Positions 26,091 to 34,467 of a stretch of 64,000 nucleotides of DNA are shown in pieces (the stretch's first letter is position 1; each line of letters begins with the position of its first letter). A program made the translations under genes and the position numbers. Source of the DNA: Paraburkholderia bannensis (lineage in GTDB: Bacteria; Pseudomonadota; Gammaproteobacteria; Burkholderiales; Burkholderiaceae); NCBI RefSeq assembly GCF_014200455.1, contig NZ_JACHBW010000018.1, positions 96,541 through 160,540 on the forward strand. Reading direction: 5' to 3'. Under the pieces are notes generated by a model. That model saw only the letters and a program-made list of their open reading frames with translations, was not told the origin of the DNA and searched no databases.

Positions 26091-27248
26091 ATGAATCACG
26101 CCATGCGCAAGCTGCTGCTGTGCTCGGCTCACGCCACCCGCGCGGCGCTCGCGCTTTCCGCTGCCGCCATGCTCGGCACGCCGCTCGCCGCCCATGCCGA
26201 TCCGCAAGGTCTGCTCGAAACCGTTCACCATCACACCACGCTCATCAACACGGTGCCCGATAACGGCGACCAGAATCCGTACGCGATCTTCGTCGCGCCG
26301 GTGAGCGCGGGCAGCGTGAAGCAGGGCGACGTGCTGGTCGACAACTTCAACAACGCGGCCAACCTGCAAGGCACGGGCAGCACCATCGTCGACTATCATC
26401 CCGATACGAAGCAGATGACGCTGTTCGCGACGATTCCGCGCGACCTCAAGGAATGCCCCGGCGGCGTGGGTCTGTCCACCGCGATGACGATGCTGAAATC
26501 GGGCTGGGTGATCGTCGGCAGCACGCCCAGCAACGACGGCACGACCGGCACCAAGGGCGCGGGCTGCATGATCGTGCTCGACAGCGGCGGCAAGATTGCG
26601 AAGGTCATCAGCAGTCCGAACATCAACGATCCGTGGGGCAATATGGCGGTGGTCGACAACGGCGACCACGCCACGCTGTTCGTGAGCAACGCCGGCTTCG
26701 GCGTGGGCAGCGCGGACGGCAACCCGCCCGTGTTCAAGCAGGCCACGGTGCTGCGCATGGACCTCGACATCCCCAGCGGCCAGGCACCGGTCGTGAAGAG
26801 CGAAACGGTGGTGGCGAGCGGCTTCGGCGCGCAGGCCGACAAGGGCGTGTTCCTCGTCGGCCCGACTGGCCTGGCGCTATCCGCCGACAACAAACTGCTG
26901 TACGTGTCCGACGCGATCGGCAACCGCATCAATGTGATCGAAGATCCGCTCACGCGCGACACGAGCGCGGGCGTGGGCCGTCAACTCACCGCCGACGGCC
27001 TGCTGCATCGGCCGCTGGCGATGATCGCGACGCCGCAGGGTCATCTGCTGGTGACGAATGCGCTCAACGGCCAGGTCGTGGAAATCGACCCGGTCGCGGC
27101 AAAGCAACTGTACGCACGCTGGATCGATACCGACAAGGCGCAGTCGCCCCCGGGCAACGGCGACCTGTTCGGCATCGCGCTGACTCCGGCGGGCGACGGT
27201 TTTTACTACGTGCAAGACGACGTCAATACTCTTGTGTTGGCGAAATAA
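26091..27248 (+). CDS. Secreted NHL/SMP-30-like beta-propeller protein
   Basis: 385 residues. A signal peptide (AALALSAAAMLGTPLAAHA) is followed by a repetitive beta-rich protein with propeller-type blades, for example GPTGLALSADNKLLYVSDAIG, RPLAMIATPQGHLLVTNALNG and LFGIALTPAGDGFYYVQDD. The start at 26091 is chosen because the signal peptide begins there. I recognise the fold type but not a named family. It lies between the porin and the DyP peroxidase, with only 17 bp to the latter, so a periplasmic role in capture or hand-over of an iron compound is plausible but unproven. Confidence 0.8.
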   Translation: MNHAMRKLLLCSAHATRAALALSAAAMLGTPLAAHADPQGLLETVHHHTTLINTVPDNGDQNPYAIFVAPVSAGSVKQGDVLVDNFNNAANLQGTGSTIVDYHPDTKQMTLFATIPRDLKECPGGVGLSTAMTMLKSGWVIVGSTPSNDGTTGTKGAGCMIVLDSGGKIAKVISSPNINDPWGNMAVVDNGDHATLFVSNAGFGVGSADGNPPVFKQATVLRMDLDIPSGQAPVVKSETVVASGFGAQADKGVFLVGPTGLALSADNKLLYVSDAIGNRINVIEDPLTRDTSAGVGRQLTADGLLHRPLAMIATPQGHLLVTNALNGQVVEIDPVAAKQLYARWIDTDKAQSPPGNGDLFGIALTPAGDGFYYVQDDVNTLVLAK

Positions 27249-27265
27249 AGCTGGCGAAAAAAATC

Positions 27266-28582
27266 ATGTCCTCCGATGATTCCAACGACCGTCCGCGCCA
27301 ACCCGCGCGGCGCGGTTTCCTGAAGGCGGGCGGCGCGGCCGTCGCGGCGAGCGCGACGCTCGGCGCGACGCTCGCGCAATCGCAGGCGGCGCAAGCCGCC
27401 GAAGCGAAGCACCGCATGGCGGCAGCGGACCCGCTCGCCGCCGTCGAACCGTTTTACGCGCCGCATCAAGCCGGCATCGTCACGCCGCAACAGGCCCATA
27501 CCTATGTGGCCGCGTTCGATCTGACGACCACCTCGCGCGACGACGTCATCAAGCTGCTGCGTCAGTGGACCGACTCGGCCGCGCGCATGACGCAAGGCCA
27601 GAGCGCCGTTGCGCTCGAAGGCGTGAGCGATGAGCAACCCGCACCGGATTCGGGCGACGTGCTGGGCCTCGGACCCGCGGGCCTGACGGTCACGTTCGGC
27701 TTCGGCCCCGGCCTCTTCGTCTCCGAAGGCAAGGACCGTTACGGCATCGCGCACAAGCGCCCCGCCGCGCTGGTCGATTTGCCGCGCTTTAACGGCGACC
27801 AGTTGATCCCCGAGAAAACCGGCGGCGATCTCTACGTGCAGGCCTGCGCGAACGATGCGCAAGTCGCCTTCCATGCGGTGCGCCAGCTCGCGCGCCAGGG
27901 CTACGGCATGCTGCGCATGCGCTGGGGCCAGGCGGGCTTTCTTTCCGGCCCGCGTGGTCAGACGCCGCGCAACCTGATGGGCTTCAAGGACGGCACCAAC
28001 AATCCGCCGACCGGCGACGCCGCCGCGATGAAGGAATTCGTCTGGGCCACCTCAGCCGATACGCCGTGGATGCAGGGCGGCACCTATACGGTGGTGCGTC
28101 GTATCCGCATCACGCTCGAACACTGGGACCAGATGGAACTGGGCTTCCAGGAGCAGGTGTTCGGCCGCCGCAAATACAGCGGCGCGCCTATCGGCAAGGA
28201 AAAGGAATTCGACCCGGTCGACCTTGACGCCGTGGACAAGGACGGCAATCCGCAGATTCCCGACAACTCGCACGTGCGCCTGTCGAATCGCGCTTCGAAC
28301 AACGGCGCGCAGATCCTGCGCCGCTCTTACTCGTACAACGACAGCACGAACTTCTACATCGAGCGCTGGCCGCCATGGCGTCAGGAAACCGAATATGACG
28401 CGGGCCTCATTTTTATCGCTCACCAGGCGGACCCGCGCACGGGCTTCATTCCGATCAACGAGAAGCTCGCGAAGTTCGACATGATGAACCAGTTCACCAC
28501 CCACGTGGGCAGCGCGGTTTTCGCGTGCCCGCCGGGTGCCAGGCCGGGTTCGTACATTGGCGCAGAGCTGTTCGAGGCCTGA
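27266..28582 (+). CDS. efeB: Tat-exported Dyp-type peroxidase, EfeB-like
   Basis: 438 residues. The Tat motif is at residues 15-20 (RRGFLK), followed by a long Ala-rich hydrophobic stretch. The DyP hallmark GFKDGTNNP covers residues 239-243 and beyond, with Asp242 the distal acid. VVRRIRITLEHWDQM supplies an Arg, and NSHVRLSNRASNNG probably holds the proximal haem His. EfeB proteins bind haem in the periplasm and are proposed to oxidise Fe(II) or release iron from haem. In E. coli efeB is linked with efeU and efeO. Here those are absent and an FbpABC-type importer follows, an unusual pairing. Confidence 0.93.
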   Translation: MSSDDSNDRPRQPARRGFLKAGGAAVAASATLGATLAQSQAAQAAEAKHRMAAADPLAAVEPFYAPHQAGIVTPQQAHTYVAAFDLTTTSRDDVIKLLRQWTDSAARMTQGQSAVALEGVSDEQPAPDSGDVLGLGPAGLTVTFGFGPGLFVSEGKDRYGIAHKRPAALVDLPRFNGDQLIPEKTGGDLYVQACANDAQVAFHAVRQLARQGYGMLRMRWGQAGFLSGPRGQTPRNLMGFKDGTNNPPTGDAAAMKEFVWATSADTPWMQGGTYTVVRRIRITLEHWDQMELGFQEQVFGRRKYSGAPIGKEKEFDPVDLDAVDKDGNPQIPDNSHVRLSNRASNNGAQILRRSYSYNDSTNFYIERWPPWRQETEYDAGLIFIAHQADPRTGFIPINEKLAKFDMMNQFTTHVGSAVFACPPGARPGSYIGAELFEA

Positions 28583-28607
28583 AAAGCAGGCCCGTTACGA
28601 AGCTATT

Positions 28608-28644
28608 GATACACGCACCGATACACGCATCGACATACGCATTC
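28608..28644. repeat. Short 12-bp tandem repeat
   Basis: GATACACGCACC, GATACACGCATC and GACATACGCATTC lie end to end in the 85-bp gap between the peroxidase and the iron-binding protein genes. Function unknown. Confidence 0.55.
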
Positions 28645-28667
28645 GACAAGAACGGATAAGACCGATC

Positions 28668-29687
28668 ATGAAAACAACATTCGCTGGCGCGCGTCTGCGC
28701 GCCGCCGCCCTCGCGCTGGCTGTCGCCGGCCTCGCGCCGCTGGGCGCGCACGCCGCATCGATCACGCTCTACAACGCCCAGCACGAGCAGGTCGTGAACC
28801 AGCTTGCGAAGGACTTCGAACAGCAGACCGGCATCGACGTGAAGATCCGCAGCGGCGAAGGCCCGGCGCTGGCCGCGCAGCTGGTGGCCGAAGGCGAGAA
28901 GACACCCGCCGACGTGTACTTCACCGAAAACTCGCCGGAACTGATGCTGCTCGAAGAAAAGGGCCTGCTCGCGCCGGTGCAGAAAAGCACGCTGGGCGTG
29001 GTGGCCGAGCGCTTCAACTCGCCGGCCGGCCAGTGGGTCGGCGTGACCGCGCGTGAGAACGTGCTCGCCTACAACACCTCCAAGGTGCAAGCCGCGCAAC
29101 TGCCGCAATCGATCTTCGATCTGGCCAAGCCGGAATGGAAGGGCAAAGTGGGCATCGCGCCGAGCGACGCCGATTTTCTGCCGCTCGTCGACGCCGTGCT
29201 GGCCGCCAAGGGCGAAGCGGCCACGCTCGCCTGGCTCAAGGGCCTGAAAACCAACTCGCAGGTGTTCGACGACGATGAAGGCGTGGTCGCTGCCGTCAAC
29301 CGCGGCGCGGTGGCAACCGGCATCATCAACAACTACTACTGGGACCGCCTGCACGCCGAAATCGGCGACAAGCAGACGCGCAGCGCCGTTGCGCACTTCG
29401 CCGATGGCGACGTGGGCGCACTGGTGAACGTCTCGGGCGCGGCAATCCTGAAGAATGCGCACAACCCGGACGGCGCGCAGAAGTTCCTCGCCTACCTCGT
29501 GAGCGAGCGTGCCCAGAAGCTGATGGCGCAAGGCCACATCAGCTTCGAGTATCCGCTGCGCCCGGGCGTGGCGGGCGATCCGATCAACAAGCCGTTCGAT
29601 CAACTGAAGCCGCCCGCGCTGACGATCCAGCAGCTCGGCGACGACAGCCAGGCGGCGCGTCTGCTGCGTCAGGCCGGCCTGCTCTGA
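28668..29687 (+). CDS. fbpA: Periplasmic ferric iron-binding protein of ABC importer (FbpA/FutA type)
   Basis: 339 residues. A signal peptide ends in GAHAAS. The mature protein begins ITLYNAQHEQ, with the His that ligates iron in FbpA proteins. VYFTENSPE supplies the acidic residue. The adjacent tyrosines Tyr223-Tyr224 (IINNYYWDR) are the classic Fe(III)-binding pair. It delivers ferric iron to the permease. It is the first ABC component in the Fur-controlled operon, after a peroxidase that could generate or free the iron. Confidence 0.94.
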   Translation: MKTTFAGARLRAAALALAVAGLAPLGAHAASITLYNAQHEQVVNQLAKDFEQQTGIDVKIRSGEGPALAAQLVAEGEKTPADVYFTENSPELMLLEEKGLLAPVQKSTLGVVAERFNSPAGQWVGVTARENVLAYNTSKVQAAQLPQSIFDLAKPEWKGKVGIAPSDADFLPLVDAVLAAKGEAATLAWLKGLKTNSQVFDDDEGVVAAVNRGAVATGIINNYYWDRLHAEIGDKQTRSAVAHFADGDVGALVNVSGAAILKNAHNPDGAQKFLAYLVSERAQKLMAQGHISFEYPLRPGVAGDPINKPFDQLKPPALTIQQLGDDSQAARLLRQAGLL

Positions 29688-29723
29688 CTGGATTTTTTAT
29701 TCATAAGGATGTCTGAATAAATT

Positions 29724-31409
29724 GTGAGTGAAGCTGTTTCACCGGCACATCCCCTGCCGGACACTTTGGAAAGCCAGAACGGCGCAACGGGCAAGCCCGT
29801 GCGCCGGCGCGCGCCGCGTGCCTTGTTGCTGGCCGCGGCGCTCGGCCCCTTACTGGTCCTGTTGCCGCTCGCGCTAACGCTCTGGCGCGCGCTGTCGTAT
29901 GCGCAGGATTCCGGTTTCGCCGATGCCGCCGATCTGATCTTCCGCCCGCTAGTGGGCGAATTGCTGGTCAATACCCTCGAAATCACGGTGAGCGCAACGC
30001 TGGCTTCGGCGGTGCTCGGCACGGCCTGCGCATGGTTCGTCGAGCGCACCGATGTGCCGGGCCGACGCGCATGGGCGCTGCTCGCCGCCGCGCCGCTGGC
30101 AATGCCCGCGTTCGTCACGAGTTACGCGTGGGTTTCGCTGAGCCTTGATTTGCAGGATTTTCTGGGCGCGCTGATCGTCATCACGACGGCGTATTTCCCG
30201 CTCGTCTATCTGCCCGTGGCCGCCGCGCTGCGTGGGCTCGATCCCGCGCTCGAAGAAACCGCGCGCGCGCTCGGCTGCAATCGCTGGAGCACCTTCGTGC
30301 GCGTGGTGCTGCCGCAACTGCGCCCTGCCCTGCTCGGCTCGATGCTGCTGGTGGCGCTGGGCGTGCTGTCCGAATTCGGCGCTTTCACGTTGCTGCGCTT
30401 TCGCACTTTCACCACCGAGATTTACGCCGAATACCGCACGAGTTTCGATGGCGGCGGCGCGTCGCTGCTCGCCTGCGTGCTGATCCTGCTGTGTCTCGTG
30501 TGCCTCGTGTTCGAGTTCCGCGTGCGTGGGCGCGCGCGCTATGAGCGCGTCGATCGCGGCACGCGCCGCGCAAGCTCGCGTCATGCGCTCGGTCGCTGGC
30601 GCTGGCCCGTTGCGCTGGGTTTCGCGGCGCTCAATATCGGCACGCTGGGCGTGCCGCTGGGCATGATCGGCTACTGGCTCACACAACCCGGAGCCGCCGC
30701 CATCACGCCCGCCGATGTCTCGCCCGAGCTGCTGATTTCGACCTCGTTCGCCTCCCTGCGGCTGGGTCTGATCGCCGCCGTGGTCACGACGCTGCTGGCG
30801 CTGCCGCTGGCCTACCTGCTCGCACGCTTTCCGGGCCGCGCCGCCACGTTCCTCGAACGCACCGCCTTTATCGCCCAGGGCGTGCCGGGTCTCGTGATAG
30901 CGCTGGCCATCGTGTCGCTCGCAGTGCGCGCGCTGGAGCCGCTCTATCAGGGCACCACGCTGCTGATTGCGGCCTACGCGATCCTGTTTCTGCCGCTCGC
31001 GCTCGTGAGCGTGCGCGCGGCGCTGTTGCAGGCGCAGCAGCGCCTCGAAGAGACTTCGCGCGCGCTCGGGCTTGGCTGGTTCGCCACGCTGCGGCGCGTC
31101 GTGCTGCCGCTCGCGGGGCCGGGGCTGGGCGCGGCGGCGTCGATGGTGTTCATCTCCGTCGTCACCGAACTCAACGCCACGCTGCTGCTCTCGCCCATCG
31201 GCACGCACACGCTCGCCACCCAGGTCTGGTCCGATACCTCGACGCTTGCGTTCGCCGCCGCCGCGCCCTATGCGGCGCTGCTCACGGCGCTCTCGCTCGC
31301 GGCCTCGGGCCTGCTGTTCGCGTTTGCGGGCAAGTCGGCGCTCGCGGCGCACGGCTCCGCGCCCTTGCCTGCGCAACCGGCTGACGCGCCGGCGAGCGAC
31401 GCAGTCTGA
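29724..31409 (+). CDS. fbpB: Ferric iron ABC transporter permease (FbpB type, tandem)
   Basis: 561 residues with about twelve membrane segments forming two fused permease halves. Each half has the EAA loop: LEETARALGCNRWSTFVRVVLPQLRPALLG in the first (shown here as two blocks, LEETARALGCNRW and VRVVLPQLRPALLG) and LEETSRALGLGWFATLRRVVLP in the second. This architecture is typical of the FbpB/AfuB/ThiP group. The start is a GTG at 29724, 36 bp after fbpA. It forms the inner-membrane channel with the ATPase encoded 19 bp downstream. Confidence 0.93.
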   Translation: MSEAVSPAHPLPDTLESQNGATGKPVRRRAPRALLLAAALGPLLVLLPLALTLWRALSYAQDSGFADAADLIFRPLVGELLVNTLEITVSATLASAVLGTACAWFVERTDVPGRRAWALLAAAPLAMPAFVTSYAWVSLSLDLQDFLGALIVITTAYFPLVYLPVAAALRGLDPALEETARALGCNRWSTFVRVVLPQLRPALLGSMLLVALGVLSEFGAFTLLRFRTFTTEIYAEYRTSFDGGGASLLACVLILLCLVCLVFEFRVRGRARYERVDRGTRRASSRHALGRWRWPVALGFAALNIGTLGVPLGMIGYWLTQPGAAAITPADVSPELLISTSFASLRLGLIAAVVTTLLALPLAYLLARFPGRAATFLERTAFIAQGVPGLVIALAIVSLAVRALEPLYQGTTLLIAAYAILFLPLALVSVRAALLQAQQRLEETSRALGLGWFATLRRVVLPLAGPGLGAAASMVFISVVTELNATLLLSPIGTHTLATQVWSDTSTLAFAAAAPYAALLTALSLAASGLLFAFAGKSALAAHGSAPLPAQPADAPASDAV

Positions 31410-31428
31410 TCGACGTTTTCAGGTTTCC

Positions 31429-32508
31429 ATGAGCACACTTCGCATTTCCGGCGTCTCCAAGTCCTTCGACGGCCATCCCGTGCTGCACGACGTCCATCTC
31501 ACGGTGAAGTCGGGTGCGCTGGTCGCCCTGCTCGGCCCCTCGGGCAGCGGCAAGACCACGCTGCTGCGCCTGCTGTGCGGTTTCGAGCGCGCCGATGCCG
31601 GCGCCATCGAAATCGGCGGGAGGCGCGTGGCCGGCGATGGCCTGCATCTGCCTGCGGAGCAGCGCCAGATTGGCTATGTGCCGCAGGAAGGCGCGCTGTT
31701 TCCGCATCTCACGGTGGCGGAAAACATCGTGTTCGGTTTGCCGCGCGCGCAGCGGCGCGCGGGCCATCGCGTGGCGGAATTGCTCGAACTCGTGGGGCTG
31801 CCGCAGTCGTATGCGAGCCGCGCGCCGCAGCAGCTATCGGGCGGCCAGCAGCAACGCGTGGCTTTGGCGCGCGCACTCGCGCCGTCGCCGGGTCTGGTGA
31901 TGCTCGACGAACCGTTCTCGTCGCTCGACGCCGCGCTGCGCCTGGAGACGCGCGAAGCCGTCGCCCGCGCGCTCGCAGCGGCGGGCGCGACCGCCGTGCT
32001 GGTCACGCACGATCAGGCCGAAGCGCTCTCGCTCGGCCATGAGGTGGCGGTATTGTGGCGCGGACGTCTGGTGCAGACCGCCGCGCCACAGACGCTTTAT
32101 CGACGTCCCGTTACGCGCGAACTGGCCGCGTTCGTGGGCGAAGCGGTATTGCTGCCTGGCCGCGTCGCGGCAGGACGCGCGCATTGCGCGCTCGGCGAAT
32201 TGCCGCTTGCGGAGGGCGTACGGCCCGCGGATGGCGATGTCGACGTGATGCTGCGGCCAGAACAGATCGATGTGTTGGCCCATGGCACGCAAAGCGAGGG
32301 GCTCGAAGCGCTCGTGCGCGACGTCACTTTCCAGGGCCAGGACGCCGCGCTCACGCTGGAACTGGCGACCACACCCGCATCGGCGACACCCACGACTATC
32401 CGCGCCCGCGTCCCCGGCTATCGCACGCCGCGCGCGGGCGAGCGCGTGCGCATCGCCGTGGGCGGCGAGGTCAACGTCTATCCGCGATCTATCCGCGCGG
32501 ACGTTTGA
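31429..32508 (+). CDS. fbpC: Ferric iron ABC transporter ATP-binding protein (FbpC type)
   Basis: 359 residues. Walker A is LLGPSGSGKTTLLRLL, Q-loop RQIGYVPQEGALFPHLTV, signature QLSGGQQQRVALARAL, Walker B GLVMLDEPFSSLD and H-loop VLVTHDQAEALS. A C-terminal TOBE-like regulatory domain follows (residues about 240-359), as in FbpC, which binds regulatory metal in some relatives. The ATG at 31429 follows the permease stop by 19 bp. Its 3' end overlaps the convergent LysR gene by 20 bp. Confidence 0.95.
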   Translation: MSTLRISGVSKSFDGHPVLHDVHLTVKSGALVALLGPSGSGKTTLLRLLCGFERADAGAIEIGGRRVAGDGLHLPAEQRQIGYVPQEGALFPHLTVAENIVFGLPRAQRRAGHRVAELLELVGLPQSYASRAPQQLSGGQQQRVALARALAPSPGLVMLDEPFSSLDAALRLETREAVARALAAAGATAVLVTHDQAEALSLGHEVAVLWRGRLVQTAAPQTLYRRPVTRELAAFVGEAVLLPGRVAAGRAHCALGELPLAEGVRPADGDVDVMLRPEQIDVLAHGTQSEGLEALVRDVTFQGQDAALTLELATTPASATPTTIRARVPGYRTPRAGERVRIAVGGEVNVYPRSIRADV

Positions 32509-33358
32509 CCGCGAGATCCTGCATCATCTGTTCTACGAAGTAATCGCAGGTGGGCCGGTTCGATTTCACGCTGCGCGCGACGACGATATCGAGCGGCTCG
32601 ATCTTCGGCAAGCCGTGCGCCTCGCCCAGCATTTCGAAGCGCGACGGCACGCTGCAACGCGTGAGCGCCACCACGGCGATGCCCGCTTCCACCGTCGCCA
32701 TCAGGCCCATCAGGCTCGCACTGCTATACGCGGCGCGATAACGGATACGCGCGGCATCGAGCGCCGCCACCGTATGCGCGCGCGCCACGCTGCCGTGCTC
32801 GTACAAACCCACCGGCAGCGGCGACATCGCAAGCGGCGCGGGATCATCGGGCGAGCCCACCCACACCATCTCCTCGCTGCGCACGAATTCGCCGCGTATC
32901 TTGCGGTCGCGCGTGACGAAGGCCACGTCGATCTTGTTGTCCGCCAGCATCGGCCCGAGCGCCACGCTCTGCGCGCAGACGATCTCGATCTCCACATGCG
33001 GATAAAGCGTCGAGAAGCGCCGCAACACCGGCGAGAGCAGCGCGGCCATATAGTCGTCGGGCGCACCCAGCACCACTCGCCCGGTCACCTCGGGCCGCAC
33101 CAGCGCCGACCACGCTTCCTCCTGCAGATCGAGCGCGCGACGCGCATATTCGAGCAGCGTATTGCCGGGCCGCGTGAGCGCGAGATTGCGCGTATCGCGC
33201 GCGAACAGCGTGGTGCCCAGCATCTGCTCCAGCCGCTTGATCTGCATGCTCACCGCCGCCTGCGAGCGGTGCACGGCCACAGCAGCCCTGGTGAAGCTGC
33301 CCGCATCCGCAACGGCCGCGAAAGTGCGCAACAGATCGAGATCGAACTCGGGATTCAT
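32489..33358 (-). CDS. LysR-family transcriptional regulator
   Basis: 289 residues. LDLLRTFAAVADAGSFTRAA with HRSQAAVSMQIKRLEQMLG is the DNA-binding domain. The effector domain has VVLGAPDDYMAALLSPVLRRF. It is divergent from an EamA transporter and may control it through the direct repeats at 33360-33385. It converges on, and overlaps, the end of the iron ABC ATPase gene. Confidence 0.93.
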   Translation of the reverse strand: MNPEFDLDLLRTFAAVADAGSFTRAAVAVHRSQAAVSMQIKRLEQMLGTTLFARDTRNLALTRPGNTLLEYARRALDLQEEAWSALVRPEVTGRVVLGAPDDYMAALLSPVLRRFSTLYPHVEIEIVCAQSVALGPMLADNKIDVAFVTRDRKIRGEFVRSEEMVWVGSPDDPAPLAMSPLPVGLYEHGSVARAHTVAALDAARIRYRAAYSSASLMGLMATVEAGIAVVALTRCSVPSRFEMLGEAHGLPKIEPLDIVVARSVKSNRPTCDYFVEQMMQDLAVKRPRG

Positions 33359-33359
33359 G

Positions 33360-33385
33360 ATTCATCAGCTGCATTCATCAGCTGC
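33360..33385. repeat. 13-bp tandem direct repeat in LysR/EamA promoter region
   Basis: ATTCATCAGCTGC occurs twice end to end (33360-33372, 33373-33385), next to the LysR start codon, with an ATTGATG continuing after it. Possibly the LysR binding region or a recent duplication. Confidence 0.5.
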
Positions 33386-33476
33386 ATTGATGGAATTCTT
33401 CAATTTAATTCGTTTGCCGACACCCTGCAACTGACGAATACTGGGGCCGTTTTCAACGTGTTTTCCGCTTATCGTC

Positions 33477-34415
33477 ATGCAGCCCGATCTCCAGACCAGC
33501 CGCCGAGAAGGCGTCGCCATGCTCGCGGGCGGTGGCCTGCTGATGGGCACCATCGGCGTGTTCGTCGAAGAGGCGCATCTGGGCGCGCTCACGCTCGTGT
33601 TCTTCCGCTGCCTGTTCGGCATGCTCGCGCTCGCCGGGTATTGCGCGTGGCGCGGCTGGCTTGCGCCACGGCAGCTAGCCCGGCAGTTCACGCGCCGCAC
33701 GTTCTCGCTGGCCTTTATTTCAGGCCTGCTGATGGTGACGCAATGGGTTGGCTTTTTCGATGCGATCGATCGCACCAGCATCGCGGTGGCGACGGTCGTG
33801 TTCCATGTGCAGCCATTCTGGGTCGTGCTGATGGGCGCGGCGCTCTTTCACGAACGCCTGGGCGCGGACCGTCTGGGCTGGATCGCGATTGCGTTCGTGG
33901 GTCTGGTGCTGGCCTCGGGCGTGCTCGCGCAAAGCCATGTGGCCGATCACTTGCGCTATATCATCGGCCTCGCCGAAGCGCTGGGCGGCTCGGTGCTGTA
34001 TGCGAGCGTCACGCTGATCGCCAAAAGTCTGCAGGATTTTCGGCCGCATCTACTCACGCTGACGCAATGCGCGGTGGGCGCGGTATGTCTGCCGCTGATC
34101 GCGCCCTTCGTCGCGCCGCTCGAACTCGCGCATATCGCGCCGATGCAGTGGGGCTGGTTGATCGGCATGGGGGTGCTGCACACGGGGCTGTCTTATGTGC
34201 TGATCTACGGCGCGCTGCCAAAGCTCACGACGCCGGTGATCGCCGTGCTGCTTTTCGTGTATCCGCTCACGGCGATTGCCGTCGATGCGATTGTTTATGG
34301 CCGCGCGCTGAGCGTGCCGCAATGTGCGGGCATGGTGCTGATCGTGGCCGCGAGTCTGGGCGTGAATCTGGGCTGGCGCTTGTTGCCGCCACATCTCGCG
34401 CTCAGGCGGCGATAA
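33477..34415 (+). CDS. EamA/DMT-superfamily transporter
   Basis: 312 residues with ten membrane segments in two EamA repeats. GGGLLMGTIGVFVEEAHLGALTLVFFRCLFGMLAL (two blocks) and FDAIDRTSIAVATVVFHVQPFWVVLMGAALFHERLG mark the first half. LIYGALPKLTTPVIAVLLFVYPLTAIAVDAIVYG marks the second. The substrate is unknown. It ends at a strong terminator and is divergent from a LysR regulator. Confidence 0.93.
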   Translation: MQPDLQTSRREGVAMLAGGGLLMGTIGVFVEEAHLGALTLVFFRCLFGMLALAGYCAWRGWLAPRQLARQFTRRTFSLAFISGLLMVTQWVGFFDAIDRTSIAVATVVFHVQPFWVVLMGAALFHERLGADRLGWIAIAFVGLVLASGVLAQSHVADHLRYIIGLAEALGGSVLYASVTLIAKSLQDFRPHLLTLTQCAVGAVCLPLIAPFVAPLELAHIAPMQWGWLIGMGVLHTGLSYVLIYGALPKLTTPVIAVLLFVYPLTAIAVDAIVYGRALSVPQCAGMVLIVAASLGVNLGWRLLPPHLALRRR

Positions 34416-34446
34416 AAAAAAGGCGCGTGCCACACACGCGCCTTTC
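34413..34446. terminator. Bidirectional rho-independent terminator
   Basis: AGGCGCGTG (34421-34429) pairs with CACGCGCCT (34435-34443) around a five-base loop, with A-run upstream and T-run downstream. It serves the EamA gene and the convergent MFS gene. Confidence 0.88.
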
Positions 34447-34467
34447 ACGGCGGCCAAACTTCGACGA

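Noticed and set aside
29949..31376. Long minus-strand open frame opposite fbpB
   Set aside because: The translated sequence is low-complexity Arg/Glu/Gln; the plus strand encodes a clear permease.
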